Positions 1 to 8,741 of a stretch of DNA of 32,922 nt are shown here, in pieces. Source of the stretch: Lachnospiraceae bacterium (GTDB taxonomy: Bacteria > Bacillota > Clostridia > Lachnospirales > Lachnospiraceae); assembly GCA_022766905.1 (NCBI GenBank), contig JALEPU010000160.1:1-32922 (forward strand), in the 5' to 3' direction. The notes beneath the pieces were generated by a model. It saw only the letters and a program-made list of their open reading frames with translations, had not been told where the DNA came from and did no database searches. Numbering within the stretch: the first letter of the stretch is position 1; every line of letters starts with the position of its first letter. The position numbers and the translations under genes are program-made.

Positions 1-2742
1 GATCAGAAGATCCTGGAAATTGTCGGCCTTACCATGGAACAGTTTACTCAGATTTCTATGATTGCCCAGGGACAGTTTCTGGATTTGTTATTAGCTTCCT
101 CCAAGGAACGAAAAAAAATCTTTTCTAAAATTTTTCAGACCCGAATCTATGGAAAAATACAGGAAAAACTCTCAGAAAAGGACAAGTTTCTTTACCTGGA
201 ACAACAGAAAAATCAAATCCGATGGGAAGAACAGGAAAAGGCTATTGCATATCCGGAAGAGGCAAAAACACAGATTATAGGTTCTACTTTGGAAGGAAAA
301 GAGCAGGTTCTTTTGAAATTGAATGAAATAATTTTTGCTTTATCAGCGGAAGAAAAAGAGTCGAAAAAAGAAATCCGGCGTCTTCAAACTTTACTGGAAC
401 AACAGATTCAGCTGATGGAACAGGAAAAAGAAAGAAAAAAACTGGAAGATGATTTGAAACGAAATGAGATGCTTTTGAGTGATCTGACAGAAAAAAAGCC
501 GGTTATCGAACAAAAGAAAGAAGAACTCCACAGGGCAAATATGGCAGAACAGGTGATTGCAAAAGAAAAAGTCTATTCCTCTTTTTCGGAACGCCATTCT
601 AAAATAGAGACGGATATTTTTCGTCTTACAAGTACACTTCCTATGTTAAAAAAAGATACGAAAAAGGCAAAAGAAACATATGAACAGGAAAGAAAAAACT
701 GGGAAATCCAGTCACCGAAAATCATGCAGGATTTTCTCCGTTTGGAAGATGCACTTCCGCTTTATGAAAAAGTAGAGGAGGAGGAAAAAGCGTTAAAAAA
801 GATGGAAAACAGCCTTCTTGTTCTGGAACAAAAAAGGAAGGAACAAAAGGAAAGCATAAAAAGGTTAGAAGCACGTAATCAGGAACTTTCTGTTAAGCTG
901 GAAGAATACCGGGAGCTTTCCATCCTGCTTCATGAAGCGGAAAAAGAAAATCAGGAACTGGATTTTGTCGTAAAACAGCTGGAATCTTTCTATGGGGAAA
1001 AGGATCAAATAAAGGAAAAAGAAAGAAAAAGAAATCAACTTTTAAAGGAAGCAGAAACAGCAATTCAGATATTTCGACAAAAAGAGCATCGATATCAGGA
1101 ATTAAATCTTTTATTTTTAAAAAATCAGGCTGGGATTTTAGCCAGTAATTTAAAAGAAGGAGACCCTTGTCCTGTCTGTGGCTCCTGTCATCATCCCCAA
1201 ATTGCAGGTTTGGATGAAAAAGGAAAAGATCATTCTATTAGTGAGAACAAAGTGGAAGAAGCCAGACGAAATCAGGAAAGAGCAAGGGAAGAGGCACAGA
1301 AAAAAAGTGACCAGGCAGGAAATGCACTGGAAGAGTTAAAGATTTCAATTGCACGTATGGAAGAAAAAGCAAATCGTTTTTTGCCGGGTTTTGTCTGCGA
1401 AGAAGAACAGTGGGAACGATTAGAAAAGGAAATTGTGTCTACGAAAGAAAAAAGAGAAAGCCGGGTGATTCAATGGAAATTGCTGAAAGAGAAACAGGAG
1501 GACAAAGAAAGAAAAGAAAAAGAACTGGAATTACTTATAACAAAACAGGAGAAAATACAGGAGTCTCTTCAGAAAAATCACGACACCTATCTGGATCTGT
1601 CCACTGATTTTGGAACGAGAAAAGGAATTTTAGAGCAAGAAAAGAAGACTCTTTTGTATGGATCTTATGAAGAAGCTTTTTCAGTTTATCACAAAAGGAA
1701 ACAGGAAATCCGGCAAATAGAAGATCATTTGAACCTTTTGCAAAAAAAATGGGAAGCAAACAGGAAGCTGCTGGATCAGAAAGCAGGTATCTTAGAAGGA
1801 AAAAAACAGGAAGAAAAGGAACAGTACCTCCTCCTTGAAAAATCAAAAAAAGAGTTTGAAGATGTGCTCAAACAACAGGGATTTGAAGCTGAGTCTGACT
1901 ATCAGAAAGCAAAAGAACTTCTTCCTTTGAAGGGTTCTATGGAAAAGCAGATCAAAGATTACGAAGACCGGATACTTTCTCTTACTTCTGTCATCAGTCA
2001 GAATAAAGAGAGACTGGAAAACACACAAAAAAGGGATATGGACCAGTTGGAAAAAGACAGGTCCGCGCTTTTGGCTCAAAAAGAAGAAGCGGAAAAAAGA
2101 GAAAAAGAAATCTATTCTGTGCTGACATCGAATCGAGGTACTAAAACGAAATTAATGCAGATTTATCAGCAAACCATGGAAACAGAAAAAGAGTATGAAA
2201 AAATTCATCCTCTTTGTGAAACGGCCAATGGCCGCTTATCCGGAAGTGCAAAACTTGATTTTCAAACTTACATGCAGCGAAGATATTTTAAACGTATCAT
2301 AGAGGCAGCAAACCGCAGGCTGGCTCCGATGAGCCGCAATCGGTTTACCTTGTCTTTGCGGGACATTTCCAGCTTATCTTTACAGGGAGAAGCTGGACTT
2401 GACCTGGATGTGTATAGTCTGGTGACAGGCACCATTCGGGATGTCAAAACTCTATCCGGTGGAGAGTCTTTTTTAGCGGCACTTTCCATGGCTTTAGGTC
2501 TGGCCGATATTATTGGACAGGAAGCCGGAAAAATCCAGGTAGATACCCTGTTTATCGATGAAGGTTTTGGAAGTCTGGATGAAGAGAGTAGAAGACAGGC
2601 GATGGAAGTGCTGGTTTCTCTGACAGAAGGAAACCGGTTGGTTGGAATCATTTCTCATGTTGCAGAGCTTCAGGAACAGATTGATCAAAAACTAATGATT
2701 ACAAAAAATATAAACGGAAGCCACGCCAGCTGGGAGGATTAA
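1..2742 (+). CDS. sbcC: Exonuclease SbcC, 5'-truncated by window edge
   Basis: SMC-like ATPase subunit of the SbcCD (Rad50/Mre11-type) nuclease, which opens hairpins and processes DNA ends. The reading frame is open from base 1, so the start and the Walker A segment lie outside the window; the first ATG at 34 is internal. Visible: the Q-loop region (QISMIAQGQF) near the start, long Glu/Lys-rich coiled coils, a zinc hook CPVCGSC (codons at 1168-1188) in the middle, then the ABC signature (TLSGGESFLAALSMALG) and Walker B (DTLFIDEGFGSLDEES) near the C terminus. That order is diagnostic for SbcC/Rad50. sbcD is expected just upstream. A new promoter follows the stop, so this is probably the end of its transcript. 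Confidence 0.95.
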   Translation, partial: DQKILEIVGLTMEQFTQISMIAQGQFLDLLLASSKERKKIFSKIFQTRIYGKIQEKLSEKDKFLYLEQQKNQIRWEEQEKAIAYPEEAKTQIIGSTLEGKEQVLLKLNEIIFALSAEEKESKKEIRRLQTLLEQQIQLMEQEKERKKLEDDLKRNEMLLSDLTEKKPVIEQKKEELHRANMAEQVIAKEKVYSSFSERHSKIETDIFRLTSTLPMLKKDTKKAKETYEQERKNWEIQSPKIMQDFLRLEDALPLYEKVEEEEKALKKMENSLLVLEQKRKEQKESIKRLEARNQELSVKLEEYRELSILLHEAEKENQELDFVVKQLESFYGEKDQIKEKERKRNQLLKEAETAIQIFRQKEHRYQELNLLFLKNQAGILASNLKEGDPCPVCGSCHHPQIAGLDEKGKDHSISENKVEEARRNQERAREEAQKKSDQAGNALEELKISIARMEEKANRFLPGFVCEEEQWERLEKEIVSTKEKRESRVIQWKLLKEKQEDKERKEKELELLITKQEKIQESLQKNHDTYLDLSTDFGTRKGILEQEKKTLLYGSYEEAFSVYHKRKQEIRQIEDHLNLLQKKWEANRKLLDQKAGILEGKKQEEKEQYLLLEKSKKEFEDVLKQQGFEAESDYQKAKELLPLKGSMEKQIKDYEDRILSLTSVISQNKERLENTQKRDMDQLEKDRSALLAQKEEAEKREKEIYSVLTSNRGTKTKLMQIYQQTMETEKEYEKIHPLCETANGRLSGSAKLDFQTYMQRRYFKRIIEAANRRLAPMSRNRFTLSLRDISSLSLQGEAGLDLDVYSLVTGTIRDVKTLSGGESFLAALSMALGLADIIGQEAGKIQVDTLFIDEGFGSLDEESRRQAMEVLVSLTEGNRLVGIISHVAELQEQIDQKLMITKNINGSHASWED

Positions 2743-2751
2743 AGTTTTCCC

Positions 2752-2780
2752 TTGCACTTCATTTCGGTCCGTTATATAAT
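2752..2780 (+). promoter_or_regulatory. Sigma-A type promoter upstream of the WalJ-like gene
   Basis: TTGCAC at 2752-2757 and TATAAT at 2775-2780 are separated by 17 bases, a near-consensus housekeeping promoter in the gap after sbcC. The predicted transcript start near 2787 leaves a leader of about 65 bases that contains an inverted repeat. Confidence 0.7.
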
Positions 2781-2791
2781 GTGACTAGCTG

Positions 2792-2814
2792 TTTGTCAAA
2801 CGAACTTTGACAAA
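2792..2814. repeat. Inverted repeat in the WalJ leader
   Basis: TTTGTCAAA, five bases, then TTTGACAAA: a perfect 9-bp inverted repeat just downstream of the predicted transcript start. On the plus strand it is followed by A residues, not a T run, so it is not an intrinsic terminator for the + transcript. It could be an operator or a leader hairpin; read on the minus strand it is preceded by a T tract, so it is not a terminator there either. Confidence 0.5.
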
Positions 2815-2851
2815 AAAAGCACAAAAGTATTAGCAAAGGATGACAGATTTT

Positions 2852-3652
2852 ATGAAATTAACCAGCATAGCCAGCGGCAGCAGCGGTAACTGCATTTTTG
2901 TCAGCTCCAAAGAATGCCGTCTTCTGGTAGATACAGGAATCAGTGGTAAAAGAATCGAACAGGGACTCCTTTCCCTGGGGGAACATGCAAGTGATTTAGA
3001 TGGCATACTGATTACTCATGAACATATCGATCATATCAACGGGTTGGGTGTAATGATGCGCAAATACCATCTTCCTGTATTTGCAACGTCCGGAACCATC
3101 GATTGTATTTTACAGACCGGTAAGCTGGGAAAGATGGACCGATCTTTGTTTTACGCTGTTACACCGGATCAGCCTTTTCAGATCAAAGATCTGGTCATTG
3201 ATCCGAGCTCTACCTGGCATGATGCCAAAGATCCTGTCTGCTATTCTTTTTACCAGGATAACATTAAAGCATCCGTTGCAACCGATTTGGGAAATTTTGA
3301 TGATTACCTGGTAGAAAAACTGGCAGAATCCGATATCTTATTTGTAGAAGCAAACCATGATATTAAGATGCTGGAAGTAGGGAGATATCCTTACCCGTTA
3401 AAGCAGCGTATTTTAGGCAGCAAAGGACATTTGTCCAATGAAAGAAGCGGACAATTGATCAGCCGGCTGATGAACGATAAGTTAAAACAGATTTTTCTGG
3501 GCCACCTTTCCAAAGATAATAATTATCCGGAGCTGGCTTATGAGACAGTAAAACTGGAACTTACTTTACATAATATTGATTTAAAAGAAAGAAATATCCA
3601 CATGGAAGTAGCCAAAAGAGATACGTTATCTACGTTATGTCAGGTGTCTTAA
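2852..3652 (+). CDS. MBL-fold metallohydrolase, WalJ/YycJ-like
   Basis: Predicted two-metal hydrolase of the metallo-beta-lactamase fold, 266 aa, similar to B. subtilis WalJ (YycJ), a 5'-3' DNA exonuclease-like protein. The family hallmark HxHxDH is at residues 56-61 (THEHIDH), with an N-terminal SIASGSSGNC block and a C-terminal LGHLS block. An ATG at 2840 is in frame but overlaps the AAAGGA ribosome binding site at 2835-2840, so the ATG at 2852 is preferred; the protein then begins MKLTSIASGSSGNC, as is usual in the family. Unlike in Bacillus, walRK genes are not adjacent. Cytoplasmic; the exact substrate cannot be read from sequence. Confidence 0.88.
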   Translation: MKLTSIASGSSGNCIFVSSKECRLLVDTGISGKRIEQGLLSLGEHASDLDGILITHEHIDHINGLGVMMRKYHLPVFATSGTIDCILQTGKLGKMDRSLFYAVTPDQPFQIKDLVIDPSSTWHDAKDPVCYSFYQDNIKASVATDLGNFDDYLVEKLAESDILFVEANHDIKMLEVGRYPYPLKQRILGSKGHLSNERSGQLISRLMNDKLKQIFLGHLSKDNNYPELAYETVKLELTLHNIDLKERNIHMEVAKRDTLSTLCQVS

Positions 3653-3774
3653 TCGGCATTTCCTGTGATATTGATAAAACATTTATTTTCCGAGGACAAG
3701 ACAGCAAGGAACAGGAAAAAATCTGTTTTATGGATTATTTCTGTCCAGAATTACATTTTCAGGAGGAAAACACA

Positions 3775-4047
3775 ATGAAAAAAACAATTATTACTGTTGT
3801 AGGGAAAGATAAGGTAGGAATTATCGGAAAAGTCTGTACTTTTTTAGCAGAGAAAAATGTTAATATTCTGGATATTTCCCAGACAATTGTGGCAGGCTAT
3901 TTTAATATGATGATGATCGTAGAAGCAGAGCAGACCGGTGAGGAATTTCTTTCTATGGTAGAAGAACTGAAACAGTTAGGTGAATCCATCGGCGTTATGA
4001 TTCAGGCACAACATGAAGACATTTTCAATATGATGCATAGAATTTAA
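3775..4047 (+). CDS. ACT-domain protein, UPF0237 family
   Basis: Small 90-aa protein made up of a single ACT domain. The start is the ATG at 3775, preceded by AGGAGG at a good distance; the longer in-frame extension upstream has no ribosome binding site. The motif [20 protein letters not shown] followed by [15 protein letters not shown] is the beta-alpha-beta ligand-binding core found in GcvR-like and UPF0237 proteins. ACT domains usually bind amino acids and regulate a partner protein. The gene lies 16 bases before the UPF0210 gene, an adjacency seen widely in Firmicutes, so it probably senses a ligand for that partner. Ligand unknown. Confidence 0.88.
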   Translation: MKKTIITVVGKDKVGIIGKVCTFLAEKNVNILDISQTIVAGYFNMMMIVEAEQTGEEFLSMVEELKQLGESIGVMIQAQHEDIFNMMHRI

Positions 4048-4063
4048 TCCGGAGGAGATACTT

Positions 4064-5428
4064 ATGTTAAATATTAGTGAAGTGATTGAAACCAACCAGA
4101 TGATTCATGAGATGAACCTGGATGTTCGTACGATTACAATGGGAATCAGCCTGTTAGATTGTGTAGGAAGTGATCTTTCCGAAACAAAACAGCGCATTTA
4201 TCATAAAATTACAACCTGTGCCAGAGATTTGGTGTCAACCGGAGAAGAAATCTCGGCAGAATATGGGGTTCCCATTGTCAACAAACGTATTTCTGTTACC
4301 CCTATTGCTTTGGTGGGCAACAGTGTTGCAAAATCTCCGGAGGATTTTGTAGAGCTTGCAAAAACTTTAGATGAAGCAGCCAAAACGGTAGGAGTTAATT
4401 TTATCGGAGGTTATTCTGCCTTAGTTTCCAAGGGAATGACAAAAGCGGATGAGAATCTGATTCGTTCTATTCCAATGGCTCTTTCCAGTACAGAGCGGGT
4501 TTGTAGCTCTGTCAATGTTGGATCTACCAAAACAGGCATTAATATGGACGCTGTCAGACTGATTGGTCAGATCATTAAAGAAACCGCAGAACTGACCAAA
4601 GAAAACGATTGCCTTGGCTGTGCCAAATTTGTCGTTTTTACCAATGCTCCGGATGACAATCCATTTATGGCAGGCGCTTTTCATGGAGTGACGGAAACCG
4701 ATACGATTATCAATGTGGGAGTCAGCGGACCCGGAGTGGTAAAACGAGCTTTAGAAAAAGTACGGGGTGAAAGTTTTGAAGTCTTATGTGAGACAATCAA
4801 GAAAACAGCTTTTAAAGTGACCCGGGTAGGTCAATTGGTGGCCCAGGAAGCCTCCAGAAGATTAGGCGTCCCATTTGGAATTATTGATTTATCGCTTGCT
4901 CCAACTCCTGCGATCGGAGACAGTGTGGGAGAAATACTGGAAGAGATTGGTCTGGAATATGCAGGTGCTCCCGGAACCACAGCGGCTCTTGCTTTGTTAA
5001 ATGATCAGGTAAAAAAAGGCGGTGTGATGGCTTCATCTTATGTTGGCGGATTAAGTGGAGCTTTTATTCCGGTCAGTGAAGACCAGCGTATGATTGATGC
5101 GGTAGAAGCGGGAGCACTTACCATTGAAAAACTGGAAGCAATGACTTGTGTCTGCTCTGTGGGACTTGATATGATTGCAATTCCAGGAGATACAAAGGCG
5201 ACGACCATATCCGGTATCATTGCAGATGAAATGGCTCTCGGCATGGTAAATCAGAAAACAACCGCAGTTCGTATTATCCCTGTCATAGGAAAAGGGGTAG
5301 GAGAACAAGTGGAATTTGGAGGCCTTTTAGGATATGCTCCAATTATGCCGGTCAACACATATTGCTGTGATGCGTTTGTCAATCGAACAGGAAGAATTCC
5401 GGCTCCGATTCACAGTTTTAAAAATTAA
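4064..5428 (+). CDS. UPF0210 / DUF711 (PFL family) protein
   Basis: Cytoplasmic protein of 454 aa, the full length of the UPF0210 family. A ribosome binding site (GGAGGA) precedes the ATG. Conserved stretches include [13 protein letters not shown]-like sequence near the N terminus, [13 protein letters not shown] in the centre, and a glycine-rich [12 protein letters not shown] segment followed by [20 protein letters not shown]. The family has a pyruvate-formate-lyase-like fold in some annotations, but no enzymatic activity is firmly established, and I see no glycyl-radical motif of a classical PFL. Probably co-transcribed with the ACT gene just upstream, and ended by the hairpin at 5452-5497. 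Confidence 0.88.
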   Translation: MLNISEVIETNQMIHEMNLDVRTITMGISLLDCVGSDLSETKQRIYHKITTCARDLVSTGEEISAEYGVPIVNKRISVTPIALVGNSVAKSPEDFVELAKTLDEAAKTVGVNFIGGYSALVSKGMTKADENLIRSIPMALSSTERVCSSVNVGSTKTGINMDAVRLIGQIIKETAELTKENDCLGCAKFVVFTNAPDDNPFMAGAFHGVTETDTIINVGVSGPGVVKRALEKVRGESFEVLCETIKKTAFKVTRVGQLVAQEASRRLGVPFGIIDLSLAPTPAIGDSVGEILEEIGLEYAGAPGTTAALALLNDQVKKGGVMASSYVGGLSGAFIPVSEDQRMIDAVEAGALTIEKLEAMTCVCSVGLDMIAIPGDTKATTISGIIADEMALGMVNQKTTAVRIIPVIGKGVGEQVEFGGLLGYAPIMPVNTYCCDAFVNRTGRIPAPIHSFKN

Positions 5429-5451
5429 TAAAATTTCCTATGCAATAAAAG

Positions 5452-5497
5452 AGCTGCTTCTTACATATCTTCCAAAAGGAGAAAGGAGCAGCTTTTT
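5452..5497 (+). terminator. Intrinsic terminator overlapping the next gene's ribosome binding site
   Basis: AGCTGCTTC at 5452-5460 pairs with GGAGCAGCT at 5485-5493 (one G-U pair) and is followed by TTTTT at 5493-5497. It would end the UPF0210 transcript. The 3' arm contains the GGAG of the AAAGGAG ribosome binding site for the ATG at 5498, so the same hairpin could control expression of the transporter gene. Confidence 0.7.
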
Positions 5498-6550
5498 ATG
5501 TGGAATAAAACAGGTCATATTCTTTCTACGATTTTCTGGGGCATTTTTCTGGCTTACCTAATAGATCCTCTTAGTTCCTGGTTCCAGAATCTATATGAAA
5601 CCAGAGTACCTTTTTTGAAAAAATCAAAAAAAGGAAGTCGTATTTTTGCTGTTCTTTCCAGTCTTTTCTTTTTTCTAAGTCTAGTTACATTAGGCATTAC
5701 ATTATTTTCGATGAATGTATTTTCCTACTTTCAGGAAGTATCCTGGGAAGATTTTACAGAAAAAATCAATCATGTTTTTCATCCAATGATTCAGTTGTTT
5801 ACCAAAATAGAACAAAATGAGCCATTTTCCCGATATCAGATAATACTTTTCGATGCAATAGAAAAAAAGGTTTCCTCTTTCATGAAACACTTTATGGAAC
5901 TTATTTTATCATTTCCGGATCATTTTGGGCGCTTTTTTCTTGGAATCATTCTGGCACTTTATTTCCTTTTCGATAAAGAAAGTTTTCTCGTATATGCAAA
6001 AAAAATGGAAAAAAAACTAATTAGAAAAGAGTATCAACAAAGGATTCAGATTGCAGGTCAGGAATTTTTGAGGATTTTTTCCGGATATTTAAAAGGTCAG
6101 GCTTTAGATGCTCTTTTGATGGGATGTCTTTTAAGTTTTGGATTATGGGTTATACAGGTCCCTCTGGGAATTTCCATTGGAATTTTGGCCGGAATCGGAA
6201 ATCTGGTCCCTTATCTTGGTCCTTTTCTTGCATATGCATTTACTATTTTTTTCTGCCTTTTGGAAGGAAAGAAAAAGACACTTTGGATTAGCCTTCTTTA
6301 TCTTCTTTTGATTCAGCAGCTGGATGGAAGCTTTATAGGTCCCAGACTTTTAGGAAGCAAAATCCAGTTAAAACCTGTTTTTATTCTCCTGGCAGTATGG
6401 ACAGGAGGCACTTTTTTTGGACCCTTCGGTATGGTTTTTGCAGTACCTTTTGCAGGGTGGATCAAATCAATCTATGAAATGAGAAAAGAGGAAGAAAATG
6501 AAAGGAATCATCATAGAGTAGTAAAAAAGAAGACAGGAAAGTCTGTATGA
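5498..6550 (+). CDS. AI-2E family transporter (UPF0118 membrane protein)
   Basis: Polytopic inner-membrane protein, 350 aa, the usual length for the PerM/YtvI/TqsA family. Hydrophobic segments are visible at the N terminus (ILSTIFWGIFLAYLIDPL), around residues 48-70, and clustered in the last 150 residues. The family signature is the GIGNLVPYLGPF block followed by QQLDGSFIGPRLLGSKIQLKP and the glycine-rich GGTFFGPFGMVFAVP. Members export autoinducer-2 or act as ion antiporters; which one applies here cannot be told. The ATG follows AAAGGAG by nine bases, and that site is buried in a terminator-like hairpin. The last bases overlap the next gene (ATGA). Confidence 0.88.
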   Translation: MWNKTGHILSTIFWGIFLAYLIDPLSSWFQNLYETRVPFLKKSKKGSRIFAVLSSLFFFLSLVTLGITLFSMNVFSYFQEVSWEDFTEKINHVFHPMIQLFTKIEQNEPFSRYQIILFDAIEKKVSSFMKHFMELILSFPDHFGRFFLGIILALYFLFDKESFLVYAKKMEKKLIRKEYQQRIQIAGQEFLRIFSGYLKGQALDALLMGCLLSFGLWVIQVPLGISIGILAGIGNLVPYLGPFLAYAFTIFFCLLEGKKKTLWISLLYLLLIQQLDGSFIGPRLLGSKIQLKPVFILLAVWTGGTFFGPFGMVFAVPFAGWIKSIYEMRKEEENERNHHRVVKKKTGKSV

Positions 6551-6798
6551 CAAAAAAAGAATATGAACGGCTCAGAAGAAAAAATATAAGAACAAATCAT
6601 CCGGAACCGGAACAGGATGGATATTTTGCGTTTTTTAAGCTCCGCTGTCTGATCTGTCTGGTTTTCTTTCTTTTTCTTGTGGCAGTAGATCGACGAATCG
6701 ATCTGAAAGAAAAAAATAAAGTCGTGAAGATGGTTGAATATGTGGGGGAAGAAACCATCCCCGTACAATCTATTTTTTCGTCCTACAGGAAAGAATAA
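6547..6798 (+). CDS. Small single-pass membrane protein, unknown function
   Basis: 83-aa hypothetical protein whose ATG overlaps the stop of the transporter gene (ATGA), suggesting translational coupling. A very basic N-terminal stretch (residues 1-34, rich in Lys, Arg and Asn) is followed by one hydrophobic segment (CLICLVFFLFLVAV, about residues 37-50) and a charged 33-residue tail, a pattern expected for an N-in, C-out membrane anchor. I do not recognise the family. The coupled position suggests an accessory protein of the transporter, or a lineage-specific envelope protein; this is inference. Confidence 0.65.
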   Translation: MTKKEYERLRRKNIRTNHPEPEQDGYFAFFKLRCLICLVFFLFLVAVDRRIDLKEKNKVVKMVEYVGEETIPVQSIFSSYRKE

Positions 6799-6808
6799 AA
6801 GAGTTGGC

Positions 6809-6837
6809 TTTACTAATCCTGAATTTTGAGATATAAT
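6809..6837 (+). promoter_or_regulatory. Promoter of the radical SAM / RNase G gene group
   Basis: TTTACT at 6809-6814 and TATAAT at 6832-6837 with a 17-base spacer. Transcription would start near 6844, which places the ATG at 6849 almost at the 5' end and supports the downstream ATG at 6879 as the true start of the next gene. Confidence 0.65.
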
Positions 6838-6878
6838 GCTTATGATTTATGACTAGAAGCAAATGGAAAGGAAAATCA

Positions 6879-8741
6879 ATGAGAAACTTAGCATTAAGCG
6901 ATGAAATTTTGCTGGATGTGGAAAAACCGGCAAGATATATAGGAAATGAAGTCAATGCAGTGATGAAAGATCCGGAAAGCGTGGATATTCGATTTGCCAT
7001 GTGCTTTCCGGATGTTTATGAAATTGGTATGTCTCATTTGGGCATCCAGATTCTTTACGATATGTTTAATCGAAGAGAAGATGTATATTGTGAAAGAGTA
7101 TATTCTCCATGGATGGATCTTCACAAAATCATGAAAGAAGAGAATATTCCGTTGTTTGCCTTAGAAAGCCAGGATCCGATTTTCCAGTTTGATTTTCTGG
7201 GAATTACGATTCAGTATGAGATGTGTTATACCAACATTCTTCAGATCCTTGACCTGGCTCAGATTGGAATTTATGCAAAGGATCGAAGAGAAGATGCCCC
7301 TATTGTTATTGGAGGGGGTCCCTGCACTTATAATCCGGAACCTCTGGCAGATTTTTTTGATATTTTTTATATTGGAGAAGGAGAGACCGTCTATGATCAG
7401 CTTTTTGACCTTTATAAAGAACATAAAAAATCAGGTGGCAGCAGAAAAGATTTTTTAAGAAAAGCAGCTTTAATTGAAGGACTATATGTTCCTTCCTTAT
7501 ATGATATTACGTATAAAGAAGATGGAACCATACAAGACTTTATCCCGCTAGATGAAAATGCAGCTTTACCAATCAAAAAACAGGTAGTTATGGATTTAAG
7601 TAATACTTATTATCCGGATAAACCGGTGGTTCCTTTTATAAAAGTTACTCAGGACAGAGTTGTTCTGGAAATTCAAAGAGGCTGTATCAGGGGATGCCGT
7701 TTCTGCCAGGCAGGTATGATCTATCGTCCAAACCGGGAACGGTCTTTGGAAATGTTAAAAGAAAAAGCAGTTGCAATGCTTAAAAATACCGGGCATGAGG
7801 ATATTTCTTTAAGTTCCTTAAGCTCCAGTGATTATTCCGAGCTGGAAGAACTTACTTATTTTCTGATTGACGAATATAAGGATAAAAAAGGAATCAATAT
7901 TTCCCTCCCATCTTTACGGATTGATGCTTTTTCCCTGGATGTGATGAGCCGGGTACAGGACATTAAAAAGAGCAGTCTGACCTTTGCTCCGGAGGCGGGA
8001 ACACAAAGATTACGAAACGTGATTAATAAAGGGCTTACGGAAGAAGATATTGTAGAGGGTGCGACCAAAGCGTTTATGAGTGGATGGAATAAAGTGAAAT
8101 TTTATTTTATGCTGGGACTTCCAACTGAGACAGAAGAAGATCAGAAAGGAATCGCCTATCTTTGTGAGAAAGTTGCCATGACCTATTACAAATTAGACAG
8201 TCAATACCGCCATGGAAGAGTCTCCATTGGAGCCAGTGCTTCTTTCTTTGTGCCAAAGCCATTTACTCCGTTCCAGTGGGCTTCCATGTGTCCATTGGAA
8301 GAATATGATAAACGGGCAAGACGAGTCAATGATACCATGCGTTCCATGCATAATCGGAAAAGCTTAAGCCTGAAATGGCATGATGCCAAGACAACCATTC
8401 TGGAAGGAATCCTGGCAAGAGGTGACCGGAAAGTCGGTGCTGCGATATATGACGCATACCAGTCCGGCTGTATTTTTGATGCCTGGACCGAATATTTTGA
8501 TTATGAGAAATGGATGGATGCTTTTGCAAAAAATCAGATCGATCCTGATTTTTATACAACAAGAGAGCGTTCTTTAGAGGAAAAATTTCCATGGGATTTC
8601 ATTGATACAGGAGTAACGAAAACTTTTTTGAAAAAAGAATGGGAAACAGCGATGGAAGGAAAAGTAACGCCGAACTGCAGAATGAACTGCAACGGCTGCG
8701 GAGCTGCCCGGTTTGGAGGAGGTGTCTGTTATGAAAATTAG
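6879..8741 (+). CDS. B12-binding-domain radical SAM protein, TIGR03960 family
   Basis: Radical SAM enzyme of 620 aa with an N-terminal cobalamin-binding-like domain and a central [4Fe-4S] cluster motif C269-x3-C273-x2-C276 (RGCIRGCRFCQAG). A cysteine-rich C terminus (CRMNCNGCGAARFGGGVC) may bind another cluster. The ATG at 6879 has AAAGGA seven bases upstream; the ATG at 6849 has none. The family is nearly always paired with the DUF2344 protein encoded next, here with an 11-base overlap, and lies before RNase G, L21 and L27, so an RNA- or ribosome-directed modification is often suspected. The substrate is not established. Confidence 0.9.
   Translation: MRNLALSDEILLDVEKPARYIGNEVNAVMKDPESVDIRFAMCFPDVYEIGMSHLGIQILYDMFNRREDVYCERVYSPWMDLHKIMKEENIPLFALESQDPIFQFDFLGITIQYEMCYTNILQILDLAQIGIYAKDRREDAPIVIGGGPCTYNPEPLADFFDIFYIGEGETVYDQLFDLYKEHKKSGGSRKDFLRKAALIEGLYVPSLYDITYKEDGTIQDFIPLDENAALPIKKQVVMDLSNTYYPDKPVVPFIKVTQDRVVLEIQRGCIRGCRFCQAGMIYRPNRERSLEMLKEKAVAMLKNTGHEDISLSSLSSSDYSELEELTYFLIDEYKDKKGINISLPSLRIDAFSLDVMSRVQDIKKSSLTFAPEAGTQRLRNVINKGLTEEDIVEGATKAFMSGWNKVKFYFMLGLPTETEEDQKGIAYLCEKVAMTYYKLDSQYRHGRVSIGASASFFVPKPFTPFQWASMCPLEEYDKRARRVNDTMRSMHNRKSLSLKWHDAKTTILEGILARGDRKVGAAIYDAYQSGCIFDAWTEYFDYEKWMDAFAKNQIDPDFYTTRERSLEEKFPWDFIDTGVTKTFLKKEWETAMEGKVTPNCRMNCNGCGAARFGGGVCYEN

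Noticed and set aside
2268-2651. 127-codon minus-strand open frame inside sbcC
   Set aside because: Shadow of the conserved ABC signature and Walker B region of sbcC.
4064-5428. UPF0210 protein as a true pyruvate formate-lyase
   Set aside because: No glycyl-radical motif near the C terminus and length is far below that of PFL.
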